A stretch of DNA of 64,000 nucleotides. Source: Litorimonas sp947503715 (lineage in GTDB: Bacteria; Pseudomonadota; Alphaproteobacteria; Caulobacterales; Maricaulaceae). A program made the position numbers and the translations under genes. The notes under the pieces are model-generated. The model was not told the origin of the DNA, made no database searches, and saw only the letters and a program-made list of their open reading frames with translations. Positions 15,846 to 25,300 of the stretch are shown piece by piece. Position 1 is the stretch's first letter. The number at the start of each line of letters is the position of its first letter. The stretch lies in assembly GCF_050271975.1 (NCBI RefSeq), contig NZ_CP189850.1, positions 3,054,131-3,118,130 on the forward strand, written 5' to 3'.

Positions 15846-17969
15846 CTAGCGCCCCATCGAGAAGCGGAAATTTGTCAGGTAAGATTCGTAAAGGCGCACC
15901 GCTTCAACATTATCGGGAAGACCTTGTGCGACTGATTGAAAGCGTCTCTCGTCATCTGTCACGACATAGGCAAGGCGGATAGTCCCTCTATCTTTAATCT
16001 TGGCACACCATAGTCCAGCCTTATCGAGATTAGTGAGTAATCCGTAGGTATCTGCAACGTCCCAGCCATCATCAGGCAACGCATCGATCCTACGTCCTTC
16101 GCTGCCAGCGCGCATCCATAGCAAAGGTGCGACCCGAGAAAAGGCACGGTTATGACTGACCGAGACAGGCGTCTCATAGGTGAGCGTGAAAAACTCGGCA
16201 TTTGCCTCGAATCCATCTGACATTGGAAATTCATCTGTGAATTTGTAGTCGCCTTTAATCGGCTTACCTTCAGGTGTCTTGCCCGTAATCGCCGCCGCAA
16301 TACGGGGCTTGGTGATATAATCACAAATCCCCCACGCCTCCCATTCTGGATCGCCAGGACGTAGACCTTTTTTACGAAGCGCGTTGTGTTCACCAGCAGC
16401 AACTTCATTATTTGTCACTGAAATGCATTGCCGCCGTCCATTATCTTGCTTGTTCAGGCGCATGACCGCGTGCGCTGTAGTTCCGGAACCAGAGAAAAAA
16501 TCGAGAATTCTAGCTTCGGGCTTTTCGGAAACGAAAAACCTCAACGCATCTTCAACCGCATATAATGACTTTGGAAAAGGAAAGCGACGACCCGGCAGAG
16601 CAGAACTTAGAATGTTTGTACCGTACTCGCCAGCATTGTGCGAACCTACTCTCCATTGCGTACCGGGAAGAAACTCATCGCCCCCATCCTGCATTTCACC
16701 AATAATTGAACCATCTTTGCGTCGACCAATTATCTTGAATTTTCCTTCAGCTACTTTCAGAGCTTCGCCTTTCTTAAGATAATATATAGAACCGACCTTT
16801 GCTTTTGCCGCTTTAACCATTCCTTGCTTTAACAGTTCGCGAAGTCGTTTAGGTGAAACTTGCCAATATCCATAACTACCATCAGAACGAGTAGGCCATA
16901 GCACGGTAGTTCCAACGGGCGTCTTTTTCGAAGGTGTGGAATCAAGTGGAATAGTCTCTCCAATAGAATGAATGCCTGTTCCATCGTTATTGACAAATAT
17001 CGGATAGAACAGATTCGGCCTGTCCTCACGCCTAACGGCCCCTCGAAGACCACGGCGTCTCAGTTGCTGCCAATAAATATCTTTCGATTTTGGCTTAACT
17101 GCTGATCGCCATTCGTCATTCAGTGATTGCAACGTGGGTTTACAATCTCCCACCCAAACGAAAAATACATATTCATCTGTTCTTGAAAACGAGTCATTTC
17201 GAGATTGTCCCTTCGGGTTAATCAAGGTACTCACCATTTGAATTTTCGCTTCTGGAAACGATTGCTCCAGAAGAAGCCCAAGCCTTAAAAATTCTTTTTC
17301 ATCTATTGTGACAATTAAAACCGAAGAAGCTGGATTAAGAAGCTCTCTCGCAACCAATAGCCGTCGTTCTATAAAAGCTAACCACTTTGAATGACGATAG
17401 AGATCATCACCCTCAACATAATCGTTATTATATTTCCAATCTTTCGCACCTGAATTGTAAGGCGGATCAATATAGATAGCGTCGATCTTGCCGCGATGGG
17501 TATAGGTTAGCGCCTCCAGCGCGTGAAAGTTCTCACCATTGATAACCGTATGAAACGGCTTATTGCCGCCACGTTCGACCTTACCCGTACTCACTAACCC
17601 CGGATAAATAAAATCTCTAAATTCTGCGACGACGACCAGATCATCCGCATTAACGACCTGTGTTTCGGCTTCCGCCGCATTGTATAAATTTAAGTGAGCA
17701 AGCCGCCCCACTTTAGCGCGTTCAATACGACTCACTTTCCAAATTCTTGGATCGCTTTTTTTAGTATCGCCACGCGGGCTCAATACTCGGACTTTATCAC
17801 CTCGGCGAATAGGCCTACCCGGCAATTCGACATTCTCAGGTTTATGCCGCTCAAAGTTCAAACCAAAGGCCCGGCGCGACGCCAAAGCCTTGAACTCACG
17901 CTCCAGCTCATTGCCTAACGCTGGGTCTTTCCCTTTAGCTTGCGCAATAAGATCAGTCAGTCGCGACAC
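15846..17969 (-). CDS. Type III DNA methyltransferase, Mod subunit (707 aa)
   Basis: A beta-class N6-adenine methyltransferase, seen from motif IV IYIDPPYNSG near residue 165-174 coming before the SAM motif DFFSGSGTTAHAV near residue 492. It begins with GTG: MSRLTDLIAQAKGKDPALGN followed by a typical leader with GRPIRRGDKVRVL. The middle (220-450) is the variable target-recognition region. Upstream of Res in one operon, it supplies both host protection and sequence recognition. The recognised sequence cannot be predicted by eye. Confidence 0.88.
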   Translation of the reverse strand: MSRLTDLIAQAKGKDPALGNELEREFKALASRRAFGLNFERHKPENVELPGRPIRRGDKVRVLSPRGDTKKSDPRIWKVSRIERAKVGRLAHLNLYNAAEAETQVVNADDLVVVAEFRDFIYPGLVSTGKVERGGNKPFHTVINGENFHALEALTYTHRGKIDAIYIDPPYNSGAKDWKYNNDYVEGDDLYRHSKWLAFIERRLLVARELLNPASSVLIVTIDEKEFLRLGLLLEQSFPEAKIQMVSTLINPKGQSRNDSFSRTDEYVFFVWVGDCKPTLQSLNDEWRSAVKPKSKDIYWQQLRRRGLRGAVRREDRPNLFYPIFVNNDGTGIHSIGETIPLDSTPSKKTPVGTTVLWPTRSDGSYGYWQVSPKRLRELLKQGMVKAAKAKVGSIYYLKKGEALKVAEGKFKIIGRRKDGSIIGEMQDGGDEFLPGTQWRVGSHNAGEYGTNILSSALPGRRFPFPKSLYAVEDALRFFVSEKPEARILDFFSGSGTTAHAVMRLNKQDNGRRQCISVTNNEVAAGEHNALRKKGLRPGDPEWEAWGICDYITKPRIAAAITGKTPEGKPIKGDYKFTDEFPMSDGFEANAEFFTLTYETPVSVSHNRAFSRVAPLLWMRAGSEGRRIDALPDDGWDVADTYGLLTNLDKAGLWCAKIKDRGTIRLAYVVTDDERRFQSVAQGLPDNVEAVRLYESYLTNFRFSMGR

Positions 17970-18200
17970 GCAGTTCCCCCGATACGGTGTTAATAGTCTC
18001 TGTTAATCATAAGCCTGCATTGAACAAGAGACGATTCACGTTGGCGCTGGGTTTTGCTGCGAAACTGTATTCAGGTTGTACTGCAGATGAGGCGATGGTC
18101 TGGCTATTGGTTCAGCATAGACTTTCGACCCCATACCCCTCTTTCTTACAGCACATATTGCAAATGGAGCTTAGTCGTGGGTGTCCGTTTGAAACAGTCT

Positions 18201-19241
18201 TTAAAATTGACCCCCGGCCCTCTTTTGCATGGCCTGCATAATTTCGCCTTGCCGCTGGACGGACAAGGGATTGTAGGAACGGAATGTCGTTATGAGGTCA
18301 TCATGGCCAAAGTTCATCCCCCAAGCCTGCATGTCATCCGAATTCTTACAATGATCTTTCATCATGCTTGCGTGCGTCCGCCTGAAGTTATGCGGTGAAT
18401 AGGCGGGCATTTGGACGCTGGAGAATGCGGTCTTCACCGCTTTATAAAGTTTTGACGTGCTGGCATATGGTTTTCTTGAAAGCCCCAGATTTTGGAAGCC
18501 TTTTCCTTTGACTATGCCAATGCGTGGTTTTGGGAAGAGCGGGTCTTCAGGTCCAAAGAATTCGATGTCGGTCAGGTGTTGCATCCAGCTTTCAAAATAG
18601 TCTCGGTACATCGGATCAACAGGATAGAACCATGTGTTGATCGACTTCGCGCCTTTAGTCGCCACCTCTCTCGCATCCATATAGACTCGCCCATCCTCCA
18701 GATTGATATGTTTGAGGCGTAGTGTGGAAACCGCCTTCAGACGCCCGCCCGTCAATAGGAAGAAAGCGAAAGCAGCCTTTTCTAGCTTTTGATCGACTGT
18801 GCGCTCTGGCATTGCCTCAAACGCCCGCTGGCATTGTTTCAGGCTTGGGTATTCCATCGGGCGATGGGTATGGGCGATGCGCGCATTTTTCAGTGTATTG
18901 TTGAAGTATTCCGCGTCCGCATAGCTGATCCTCGATTTGTACCCGGGCTGCCCGGCAAGCCAAAGGAAGAATGCTTTCACCGTGCGCAAAGTCGAGTCGA
19001 TGGTGGCGTGGCTCAGCGGCTTTTTCGTACGCGCATTCTTCGCCTTATCAAGATGCGTTTTAAACCGCCCAGCGTCTTCGATGTGGAAGCGTTTGAAGCT
19101 CTTGTGGCCCGTGCTTTGCTCATACTTGATGAGCGCCGCTGCGAGCTTGGCGATGGTCTTATTATCCCGCCCTTTGGCTTGTCGCATATAGGTAAAATAT
19201 CGGCGCTTTATGCGCTCATTCTCTTCATTGATTTTGCGCAT
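18201..19241 (-). CDS. Second tyrosine recombinase of element 2 (346 aa)
   Basis: A site-specific recombinase with the catalytic Arg in LTGGRLKAVSTLRLKHI (about residue 166), HNFRRTHASM (about 288) and a terminal FGHDDLITTFRSY (about 318-330) with the presumed nucleophile Tyr. The N-terminus has a core-binding domain (KTIAKLAAALIKYEQSTG). It is not similar in layout to the P4-type integrase encoded at 20919-22106. It sits 58 bp beyond an HTH/zinc-ribbon gene and upstream of the R-M genes. It may be the recombinase of a nested unit or a conserved helper of the element. Confidence 0.85.
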   Translation of the reverse strand: MRKINEENERIKRRYFTYMRQAKGRDNKTIAKLAAALIKYEQSTGHKSFKRFHIEDAGRFKTHLDKAKNARTKKPLSHATIDSTLRTVKAFFLWLAGQPGYKSRISYADAEYFNNTLKNARIAHTHRPMEYPSLKQCQRAFEAMPERTVDQKLEKAAFAFFLLTGGRLKAVSTLRLKHINLEDGRVYMDAREVATKGAKSINTWFYPVDPMYRDYFESWMQHLTDIEFFGPEDPLFPKPRIGIVKGKGFQNLGLSRKPYASTSKLYKAVKTAFSSVQMPAYSPHNFRRTHASMMKDHCKNSDDMQAWGMNFGHDDLITTFRSYNPLSVQRQGEIMQAMQKRAGGQF

Positions 19242-19298
19242 GGTAAGCTCCCATCGGTAAGTGATGATTTAGGTTGAGGGTGAAGGGTTCCAATAGGC

Positions 19299-19718
19299 TC
19301 AAAGAGGGGCACTATCCGCGATGTCCAAAACCTCGCGATATTGGGCGAGCTTTGCCGCGCCAATCATGAGACTAACAGGGCGCTCGCATTCTCCGCATAA
19401 GGCTTTCAGGCGACGGCGAGAGCCTTCTCTTACTAGGTCCGCCATATCGCCCAATGGCCTCCCACGCTTGCCGCATTTAAAGCATGATAGCTCACCTATA
19501 GCATGGGGGTTTTTGCCGCGATTGCTCTTACCATTCAGGAAATCTATCAGGTCCGCACCATGTATCAAAAACGGGCGCTGGGAAGTCATAGCAGGCAAGC
19601 CCTCTTCCTTCATCCATCGCCTAACGGTTTGCGGCGAAGTCCCACGTATCTCTTGAATTTCGAGAATGGTGTAAGTGAGGTTCTTACTGATCCCAGCAGC
19701 GCTATACCGCCTAGCCAT
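19299..19718 (-). CDS. HTH plus zinc-ribbon protein (139 aa)
   Basis: Residues about 10-60 are a MerR/Xis-like winged HTH (LEIQEIRGTSPQTVRRWMKE, then FLIHGADLIDFLNG). The C-terminal part has a zinc ribbon with CFKCGKRG and CGEC about 45 residues apart. The frame is open to 19754; the ATG at 19718, overlapping the stop of the AlpA-like gene by 8 nt, is preferred. It may direct the recombinase encoded next. The specific family is not recognised. Confidence 0.72.
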   Translation of the reverse strand: MARRYSAAGISKNLTYTILEIQEIRGTSPQTVRRWMKEEGLPAMTSQRPFLIHGADLIDFLNGKSNRGKNPHAIGELSCFKCGKRGRPLGDMADLVREGSRRRLKALCGECERPVSLMIGAAKLAQYREVLDIADSAPL

Positions 19719-19920
19719 TAGACGGTGTCTCAAAGAGCGCACGGATGTCTTCAACTTTCCAAACGGTCGTACGCGGCCCTAGCTTTTGCGGTTGGGGAAA
19801 GCGCCCATCCTTCACGCCTTGCCACCACGTGGACTTAGAGACGGGTATAGGACCGCGCGGAGAAAGGATTTGAGAGAGGCGAACTAGGCCAGTTTGGGGG
19901 AATGCGGGGTTATCGGACAT
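19711..19920 (-). CDS. AlpA-like excisionase/regulator (69 aa)
   Basis: A short HTH protein of the AlpA/MerR type: LVRLSQILSPRGPIPVSKST, then WWQGVKDGRFPQPQKLGPRT and VWKVEDIRALFE, the classic layout with a recognition helix ending before the invariant WxxxDIxA segment. Such proteins switch on integrase expression and bend DNA in excision. It is the first gene of the three-gene set that ends with the recombinase encoded at 18201-19241. Confidence 0.85.
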   Translation of the reverse strand: MSDNPAFPQTGLVRLSQILSPRGPIPVSKSTWWQGVKDGRFPQPQKLGPRTTVWKVEDIRALFETPSNG

Positions 19921-20059
19921 ATGCGGTCTCCAAGTGAGTTGGTCACATCAAGATCGACAATTCTGGCAGGTTTAATAGCTGGGTAGGTTACGAAAACCCG
20001 TCACACCCTTTCAACTGAATAACTCTCAGAGATAAAAATAATCTCTCAAATACAATCAC

Positions 20060-20782
20060 TTAAAATGGAATTTCTGCATCCAAATCAAAGTCAAATTTTC
20101 CTATCGAATCGATTTTTTTCTCCGCCGTGACTTGGAAGTTTTGATCAATTGCTGCTAGAGCCTTCGAAACTCCAGTAGGTTTTGTGGAACCTGCACCAGT
20201 TGGAGTCTTAGGCGCTCCGCCTTGCGGTTTCCAGTTCACTATTTTGGCAATCTCGTCGATGACGGTATCAAGTGGTTTCCCGTCATCATCTGTTAAATCG
20301 TAATCTGCACCATGAAGGCGCAACCATTTTATCACAGATTGCTTAGGGGTTTTCCCCTTTAAGTCTTTCCCTTCCATCGCTTGCCAAGCTCGTATCGCCG
20401 CCGCCAATTTAGGAGAGTAGCGAGGGTGTTGGGAACTTAAAAATTCTCCCTCAGGTTCTTCAGGAAAGAAAAAGAAATGAGTGACGACTCCTTTAGAACG
20501 CAACCAATCTTTAATCGCATCAACCCTTATCAAAGCCAGATCATCATCTGGATAATACTCTCCATCGTTTGGGTTTACCACGTGCGCTTCTCTGCCTTGG
20601 AGAATTTTCGCCTTAACGGCACTCCCTAATGCATGCTTCACTGCCACATATCCGACTGGCTTTTCTTTAGAACCATAGCCCATTTTGTATTGAAGCTCGG
20701 AAGGGTCATAACCGCATATCAGAAGTGCGCCTTGTACAACTGTCAACTCATCCGCAAGACGCCAATAATCGATCGCTTTCAA
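20060..20782 (-). CDS. Hypothetical protein of element 2 (240 aa)
   Basis: Starts MKAIDYWRLADELTVVQGAL; the next residues read LLICGYDPSELQYKMGYGSK. Residues 80-160 include Asp-rich and Phe-rich stretches (THFFFFPEEPEGEF) and IRAWQAMEGKDLKGKTPKQS, then a Lys/Gly/Pro-rich linker and an acidic end. A similar N-terminus occurs in unnamed proteins beside integrases of proteobacterial islands, as far as I recall. No catalytic motif, signal or membrane segment is visible. The gene is flanked by two gaps of about 135 bp. Confidence 0.65.
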   Translation of the reverse strand: MKAIDYWRLADELTVVQGALLICGYDPSELQYKMGYGSKEKPVGYVAVKHALGSAVKAKILQGREAHVVNPNDGEYYPDDDLALIRVDAIKDWLRSKGVVTHFFFFPEEPEGEFLSSQHPRYSPKLAAAIRAWQAMEGKDLKGKTPKQSVIKWLRLHGADYDLTDDDGKPLDTVIDEIAKIVNWKPQGGAPKTPTGAGSTKPTGVSKALAAIDQNFQVTAEKKIDSIGKFDFDLDAEIPF

Positions 20783-20918
20783 ATCACACTCCCCATATTC
20801 TACGAGGAATTCTTAGGTTGAGTCGGTTGACTTTCGCAACTGTTCCGGCGGTGACGTCCACCATTCGCAAATTTTCAAGCGCTCATCCCAATAAGTCTCG
20901 CGAAACCTTGAAGCCTGA

Positions 20919-22106
20919 TCACCCGCGAAGCTGCACGACTTTTGCGTTTAATTCACCCTCGCAAAAAGCTGCCCAATCCTGCATGAGTCCTCGGCGCTTC
21001 TCCAATGCATCCCCGCGCCGATATGATCGCTCTACCACATCGCCAACCGAATGAGACAATGCGGCCTCTGCAACCTCCCTCGCGTATCGCGTCCGATCCC
21101 CTGCCCAATCTCTGAAGGTGGATCTAAAGCCATGCGGGACCGCGTTCTTCGCTTTCATCCTACGCATGAGCATAAGCATGGACATATTCGACAAAGGACG
21201 ATTGGGGCGCTGGCCAAAGAAAACATAGTCTGAAACAGGCGCGGCCCGCATGTCTTGAACAATCTCAATAGCGCGGTCTGATAAAGGCACGGTATGATGG
21301 CGGCCTGATTTCATGCGTTCCGCTGGAATGGTCCAAGTTCCAGCGTCTAAATCAAACTCGCTTATAACGGCGTCCAGCGCCTCGCTTGTTCTTACGGCTG
21401 TCAGAATTGTAAACTCCAGCGCCCGCGCTGCAATGGCTGGCCGCTCTCGCAAGCGCTCAATAAAATCTGGCACATCACCATAGGGCATTGCGGGATGATG
21501 TTTGACGTTGGCGCGGTTAAGCGCTGGCAACACGGCTTCAAGTCCACCCTTCCATAGCGCTGGATTTTCAGCATCGCTCCATTCACGGCCCTTCGCATAG
21601 TTGAATATGATCTCTAGGTGTGAACGGACGTTGCGGCCCGTCTCTGGGGTTTTTTGCCAAATTGGTGTGAGTATTTTTAAAATGTCTTCGCGCTTCACAT
21701 CTGCGACGGGCCTACGGTGCAGGGGCTTTGCGATTTCAAAAGCCGTGCGCTCCCATTTGCGTTTCGTCTTTGGGTTTAGGCTGTCCAAGTCACGCGCCTT
21801 TAGGCAAGCCTCCGCCGCGTCCAGAAAGGTTTTCGTTGTCGGCGGACGCAGGGCGATCTTTGGGTCTTCGCCCCTTGCCAGCGCCTCACGCGCGGTTTGC
21901 GCCATTTGACGGGCGGCCTTTAGGGTGACGGTTACAAAAGAGCCTAAGCCAACCTCACGCTGGACGCTTTCGCGCTTCCACATGAATAGCCAAGACTTAC
22001 GCCCGCCGCTCTGAACGCGCAGATATAACCCGCCCCCGTCCGAATGACGCCCTGTTTTCGTAAGGGCCTTCGCTCCCGTTGCTGTCAATTTATGAAGTCT
22101 ACTCAC
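20919..22106 (-). CDS. P4-type tyrosine integrase of element 2 (395 aa)
   Basis: The N-terminus (LTATGAKALTKTGRHSDGGG, then LYLRVQSGGRKSWLF) is the DUF4102-type arm-binding domain of P4-like integrases. The catalytic domain shows Arg in TILTAVRTSEAL (about 238), HGFRSTFRDWA (about 325) and ALSHSVGDVVERSYRRG with the Tyr near 359. It starts about 200 bp from the right attachment copy, with arm-type repeats between, and is the likely driver of integration into the tRNA-Arg end. Confidence 0.92.
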   Translation of the reverse strand: MSRLHKLTATGAKALTKTGRHSDGGGLYLRVQSGGRKSWLFMWKRESVQREVGLGSFVTVTLKAARQMAQTAREALARGEDPKIALRPPTTKTFLDAAEACLKARDLDSLNPKTKRKWERTAFEIAKPLHRRPVADVKREDILKILTPIWQKTPETGRNVRSHLEIIFNYAKGREWSDAENPALWKGGLEAVLPALNRANVKHHPAMPYGDVPDFIERLRERPAIAARALEFTILTAVRTSEALDAVISEFDLDAGTWTIPAERMKSGRHHTVPLSDRAIEIVQDMRAAPVSDYVFFGQRPNRPLSNMSMLMLMRRMKAKNAVPHGFRSTFRDWAGDRTRYAREVAEAALSHSVGDVVERSYRRGDALEKRRGLMQDWAAFCEGELNAKVVQLRG

Positions 22107-22162
22107 GCTAACCCGCCTTGATCCTAAAGCGCTGGATTAGATTTGTCGCTAATCGAAACGCC

Positions 22163-22193
22163 GTGCCTAGCCGTGCCCAGCGCGGTGCCTAGC
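22163..22193. promoter_or_regulatory. Arm-type recombinase sites at right end of element 2
   Basis: Three close 9-mers of the form GTGCC(T/C)AGC (22163, 22172, 22185) lie between the integrase start and the right att copy. Two copies occur at the left end at 13037-13058 in the same direction. They are probably binding sites of the integrase arm domain. Confidence 0.5.
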
Positions 22194-22311
22194 GCAAGTG
22201 TTGGCTGTTATCAGGTCACATTGGACTACAAACGACAATAATCCCAGTAAAACTGTTAGTTTTTTTGATTACACTGCACAACATCAAACCTAGATGGACG
22301 CTAGTTCTACG

Positions 22312-22327
22312 CCTGTCGGGTGCGCCA
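22312..22327 (+). other. Right attachment copy (tRNA-Arg 3' end, 16 bp)
   Basis: CCTGTCGGGTGCGCCA repeats the last 16 bases of the tRNA-Arg piece that ends at 12982, in the same orientation. Upstream bases do not continue the tRNA. It lies 20 bp before the end of the RND gene and marks the right border of element 2 with resident chromosome. Confidence 0.75.
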
Positions 22328-22347
22328 GTTCTTACCGTTTTATCAAC

Positions 22348-25300
22348 CTACTCTGCCGGGAGGAGGCCACCCTTACCTTCTGTGGCTCCATCGTCTTGCA
22401 ACCGGCTTTGTTTGGCTTCCGCCTCTAACCGTCTCGCGACATCTTTTGGAGATCCTGTCCCGCGGGCGAGTAGAGCATAGGCCGTCGGCACGAATAAAAC
22501 GCACACTAAGGCGGCTGCGATAACACCAAATAGGATAACCACACCGATCGCGGCGCGTGTTTCAGATCCAGCCCCGCTGGAGATCAAAAGCGGTACAGCG
22601 CCCGCCGCAGTTGTCAAACCCGTCATGACGATGGGACGAAAACGCGTCATCGCAGATTCTTTTATCGCTTCTGCAAATTCAACACCCTCGTCTCGAAGCT
22701 GGTTTGCAAATTCGACAATCAGAATACCGTTCTTGGCCGCCAAGCCAATCAACATAATCAATCCAATCTGGGTGTAGATATTGAGCGAGTTCCCCGTCAG
22801 CCATAATCCGAGCAGGCCGCCAGCAATTGTTGCGGGAACCGTCAGGATAATAATCACGGGGTGGCGGTAGCTCTCAAATTGCGCGGCGAGAACGAGGAAC
22901 ACAATCACAAGTCCCGTGCCAAAAACAAAAATAATTGAACTTCCAGACGTCTTAAAGTCCAAGGACTGCCCTTTGAAATCGATTGTAGCCTCTTGTGGTA
23001 AAACCTCACGTGCCGTTTTCTGCATCGCGTCCAAAACATCACCCAACGCCGCACCGTCTGCCAATCCAGCTTCGATTGTAATCGCGCGCACGCGATTATA
23101 TCGATTGAGCGACGCACTATCCGCACTTGGCAAAATCGTGACGAGGTTAGAAAGCGGAATCAGCCGACCGGAACGGTCCGACCGTACATATATATTCGAG
23201 ACATCATTCGCATTATTCTGTTCGTTACGAAGGCCTTCAAGGATGATGTCATATTCCTCACCCTTATCAATATAAGTCGTGACCCGACGCGAGCCCAGCA
23301 TCGTCTGCAATGTGCGACCAATATCATCAACGGTCACACCCAAATCTGCCGCGCGATCATAATTGATATCAATACGGTATTGGGGTTGGGTTTCTTTATA
23401 ATCCCAGTCAATATCTACCAAGCCGGGATTATTAGTTTCCAACGCTTCAACAAATATATCTCGCCATTCCGTCAAAGTCTCATAAGAGGGGCCGCCGAGG
23501 ACGAATTGAACCGGTTTGCCCGTCCCCCCGCCCAAGCCCTGACGCATCCGGGCAAAGGCTCGAATACCGGGAAGATCGGAAAGACCTCTATTGATTTCCG
23601 AGATAATTTCATCCGCAGGTCGGCGTGCGCTCCAGTCGTTCAATACGACAATTACGAATCCACCATTGTAAGAATTTCCGCCAAAGCCCGGAGCCCGAAT
23701 GAGCAGGCGTGTCATTTCCGGCGGATTGCCGTCTTGGCTCTCCGTATAGGGTAAAAGACGTCTTTCGATCTCGTCCATATAGCGTTCCATATAGCTATAG
23801 GACGCCCCCTCGGGCCCGCGGACAGCCACGAAGAAACCGCCGCGGTCCTCGATTGGAACATATTCCTGCTGGATATTATTCACCCCATAAACCGCCCCGC
23901 CCAGAAGCCCCACAAGCACGAGGCCCACGAGGATCGGACGTTTAATCAATCTGTCGATGACCCAGCCATATCCTTTCAAAACATGTTCAAACAGACGATC
24001 AACAGCCCGCGGGAGCGCCGATAAAAGCGTGGGCTTATCACGATTTTTCATCTTTATAAGCTTGGACGCCAGCATCGGCGTCAAGGTGAGCGCCAGCAGG
24101 CTGGAAAACACAACGGCGGCCGCAATGGTCAGCGCAAACTCTCTGAAGAGACGCCCAATATCGCCCTGCAAAAATGTGATTGGAACAAAGACGGCGACCA
24201 AAACTAACGTCGTTGCGACCACGGCAAAACCAACCTGTCGTGTCCCGCGATAGGCCGCGACCAGCGGTGTCTCGTCATATGCATTGATGCGACGGACAAT
24301 ATTTTCCAACACAACAATGGCATCATCCACAACCAACCCAATGGCCAGTACAAGTGCTAAAAGTGTAAGCAGGTTAATAGAAAGTCCTAGCGCGAAAAGA
24401 ATGATAAATGTCGCCGTGATTGAAATCGGAACTGTGATTGCCGGTATAATTGTCGCGCGTAGGCTGCCCAAAAACAGGAAGATCACGAGCGTGACGAGTA
24501 CGACGGCAATACCCAGCGTTGTGTAAACTTCGCGAATAGAGGCGGAAATAAAAACCGAACTGTCAAAACTCCGCGCAATGACGATGCCTTCCGGTAACGT
24601 CTCATTCAGGCGATCCGCAAGATCGCGGGCGGATTGCGCAACATCGACCGTATTGGCCGTCGATTGTTTGACAATACCAAGACCGACCATGGGTACACCA
24701 TTCCCACGAAACATATTCCGATCTTCTTCCGTCCCACGCTCCACGCGTGCAATATCACCAAGTCGGACGAGAAATCCATCATCCCCTTCGGCGATCACAA
24801 GGCCCGCAAAGTCATCGGCAGTCTGGAAAGCCCGGTTCAGACGCATCGTGTAAATACGCTGGTTTGACTCCAAATTCCCGGCAGGGGCCTCAATATTTTC
24901 AGACCTGAGCGCGCCTTCAATATCCGCAACCGTTAAATTACGCGCAGCCAATTTGCGGCGGTCAATCCAGACGCGCAACGCATAGTCTCTTGAGCCACCA
25001 ACGCGCACGCGTGCCACGCCGTCCAATGCGGAAAACCGATCAACAAGATATCTGTCCGCATAGTCTGACAATTCCGGAACCGTCATACTATCACTGGCAA
25101 GGTTCAACCAAATGATGACATCATCATTGCTATCAGCTTTTTCCACTTCCGGCGGGTCAGCCTCTTCCGGCAAATTATCGAGAACGCCTGAAATACGGTC
25201 GCGAATATCATTTGCAGCGACATCAATATCCTGATCAATTCCAAACTCGACACTGATACGGGAACGACCATCTGAACTCGTCGAATTAATAAATCGGATG

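Larger units (their letters stand above)
12983..22311. mobile_element. Integrative element 2 at tRNA-Arg, carrying type III R-M
   Basis: The block lies between a 49-bp tRNA-Arg 3' half (12934-12982) and a second 16-bp copy of the tRNA end (22312-22327), both in the same direction. It has its own P4-type integrase next to the right border, an AlpA-like regulator, and restriction-modification cargo at the far end. Its restriction genes look clearly AT-richer than the genes of element 1. All its genes read leftward. About 9.3 kb in total. Confidence 0.78.

Noticed and set aside
22348..22500. Truncation of the RND gene by element 2
   Set aside because: The gene keeps a normal full-length C-terminus and stops before the att copy.
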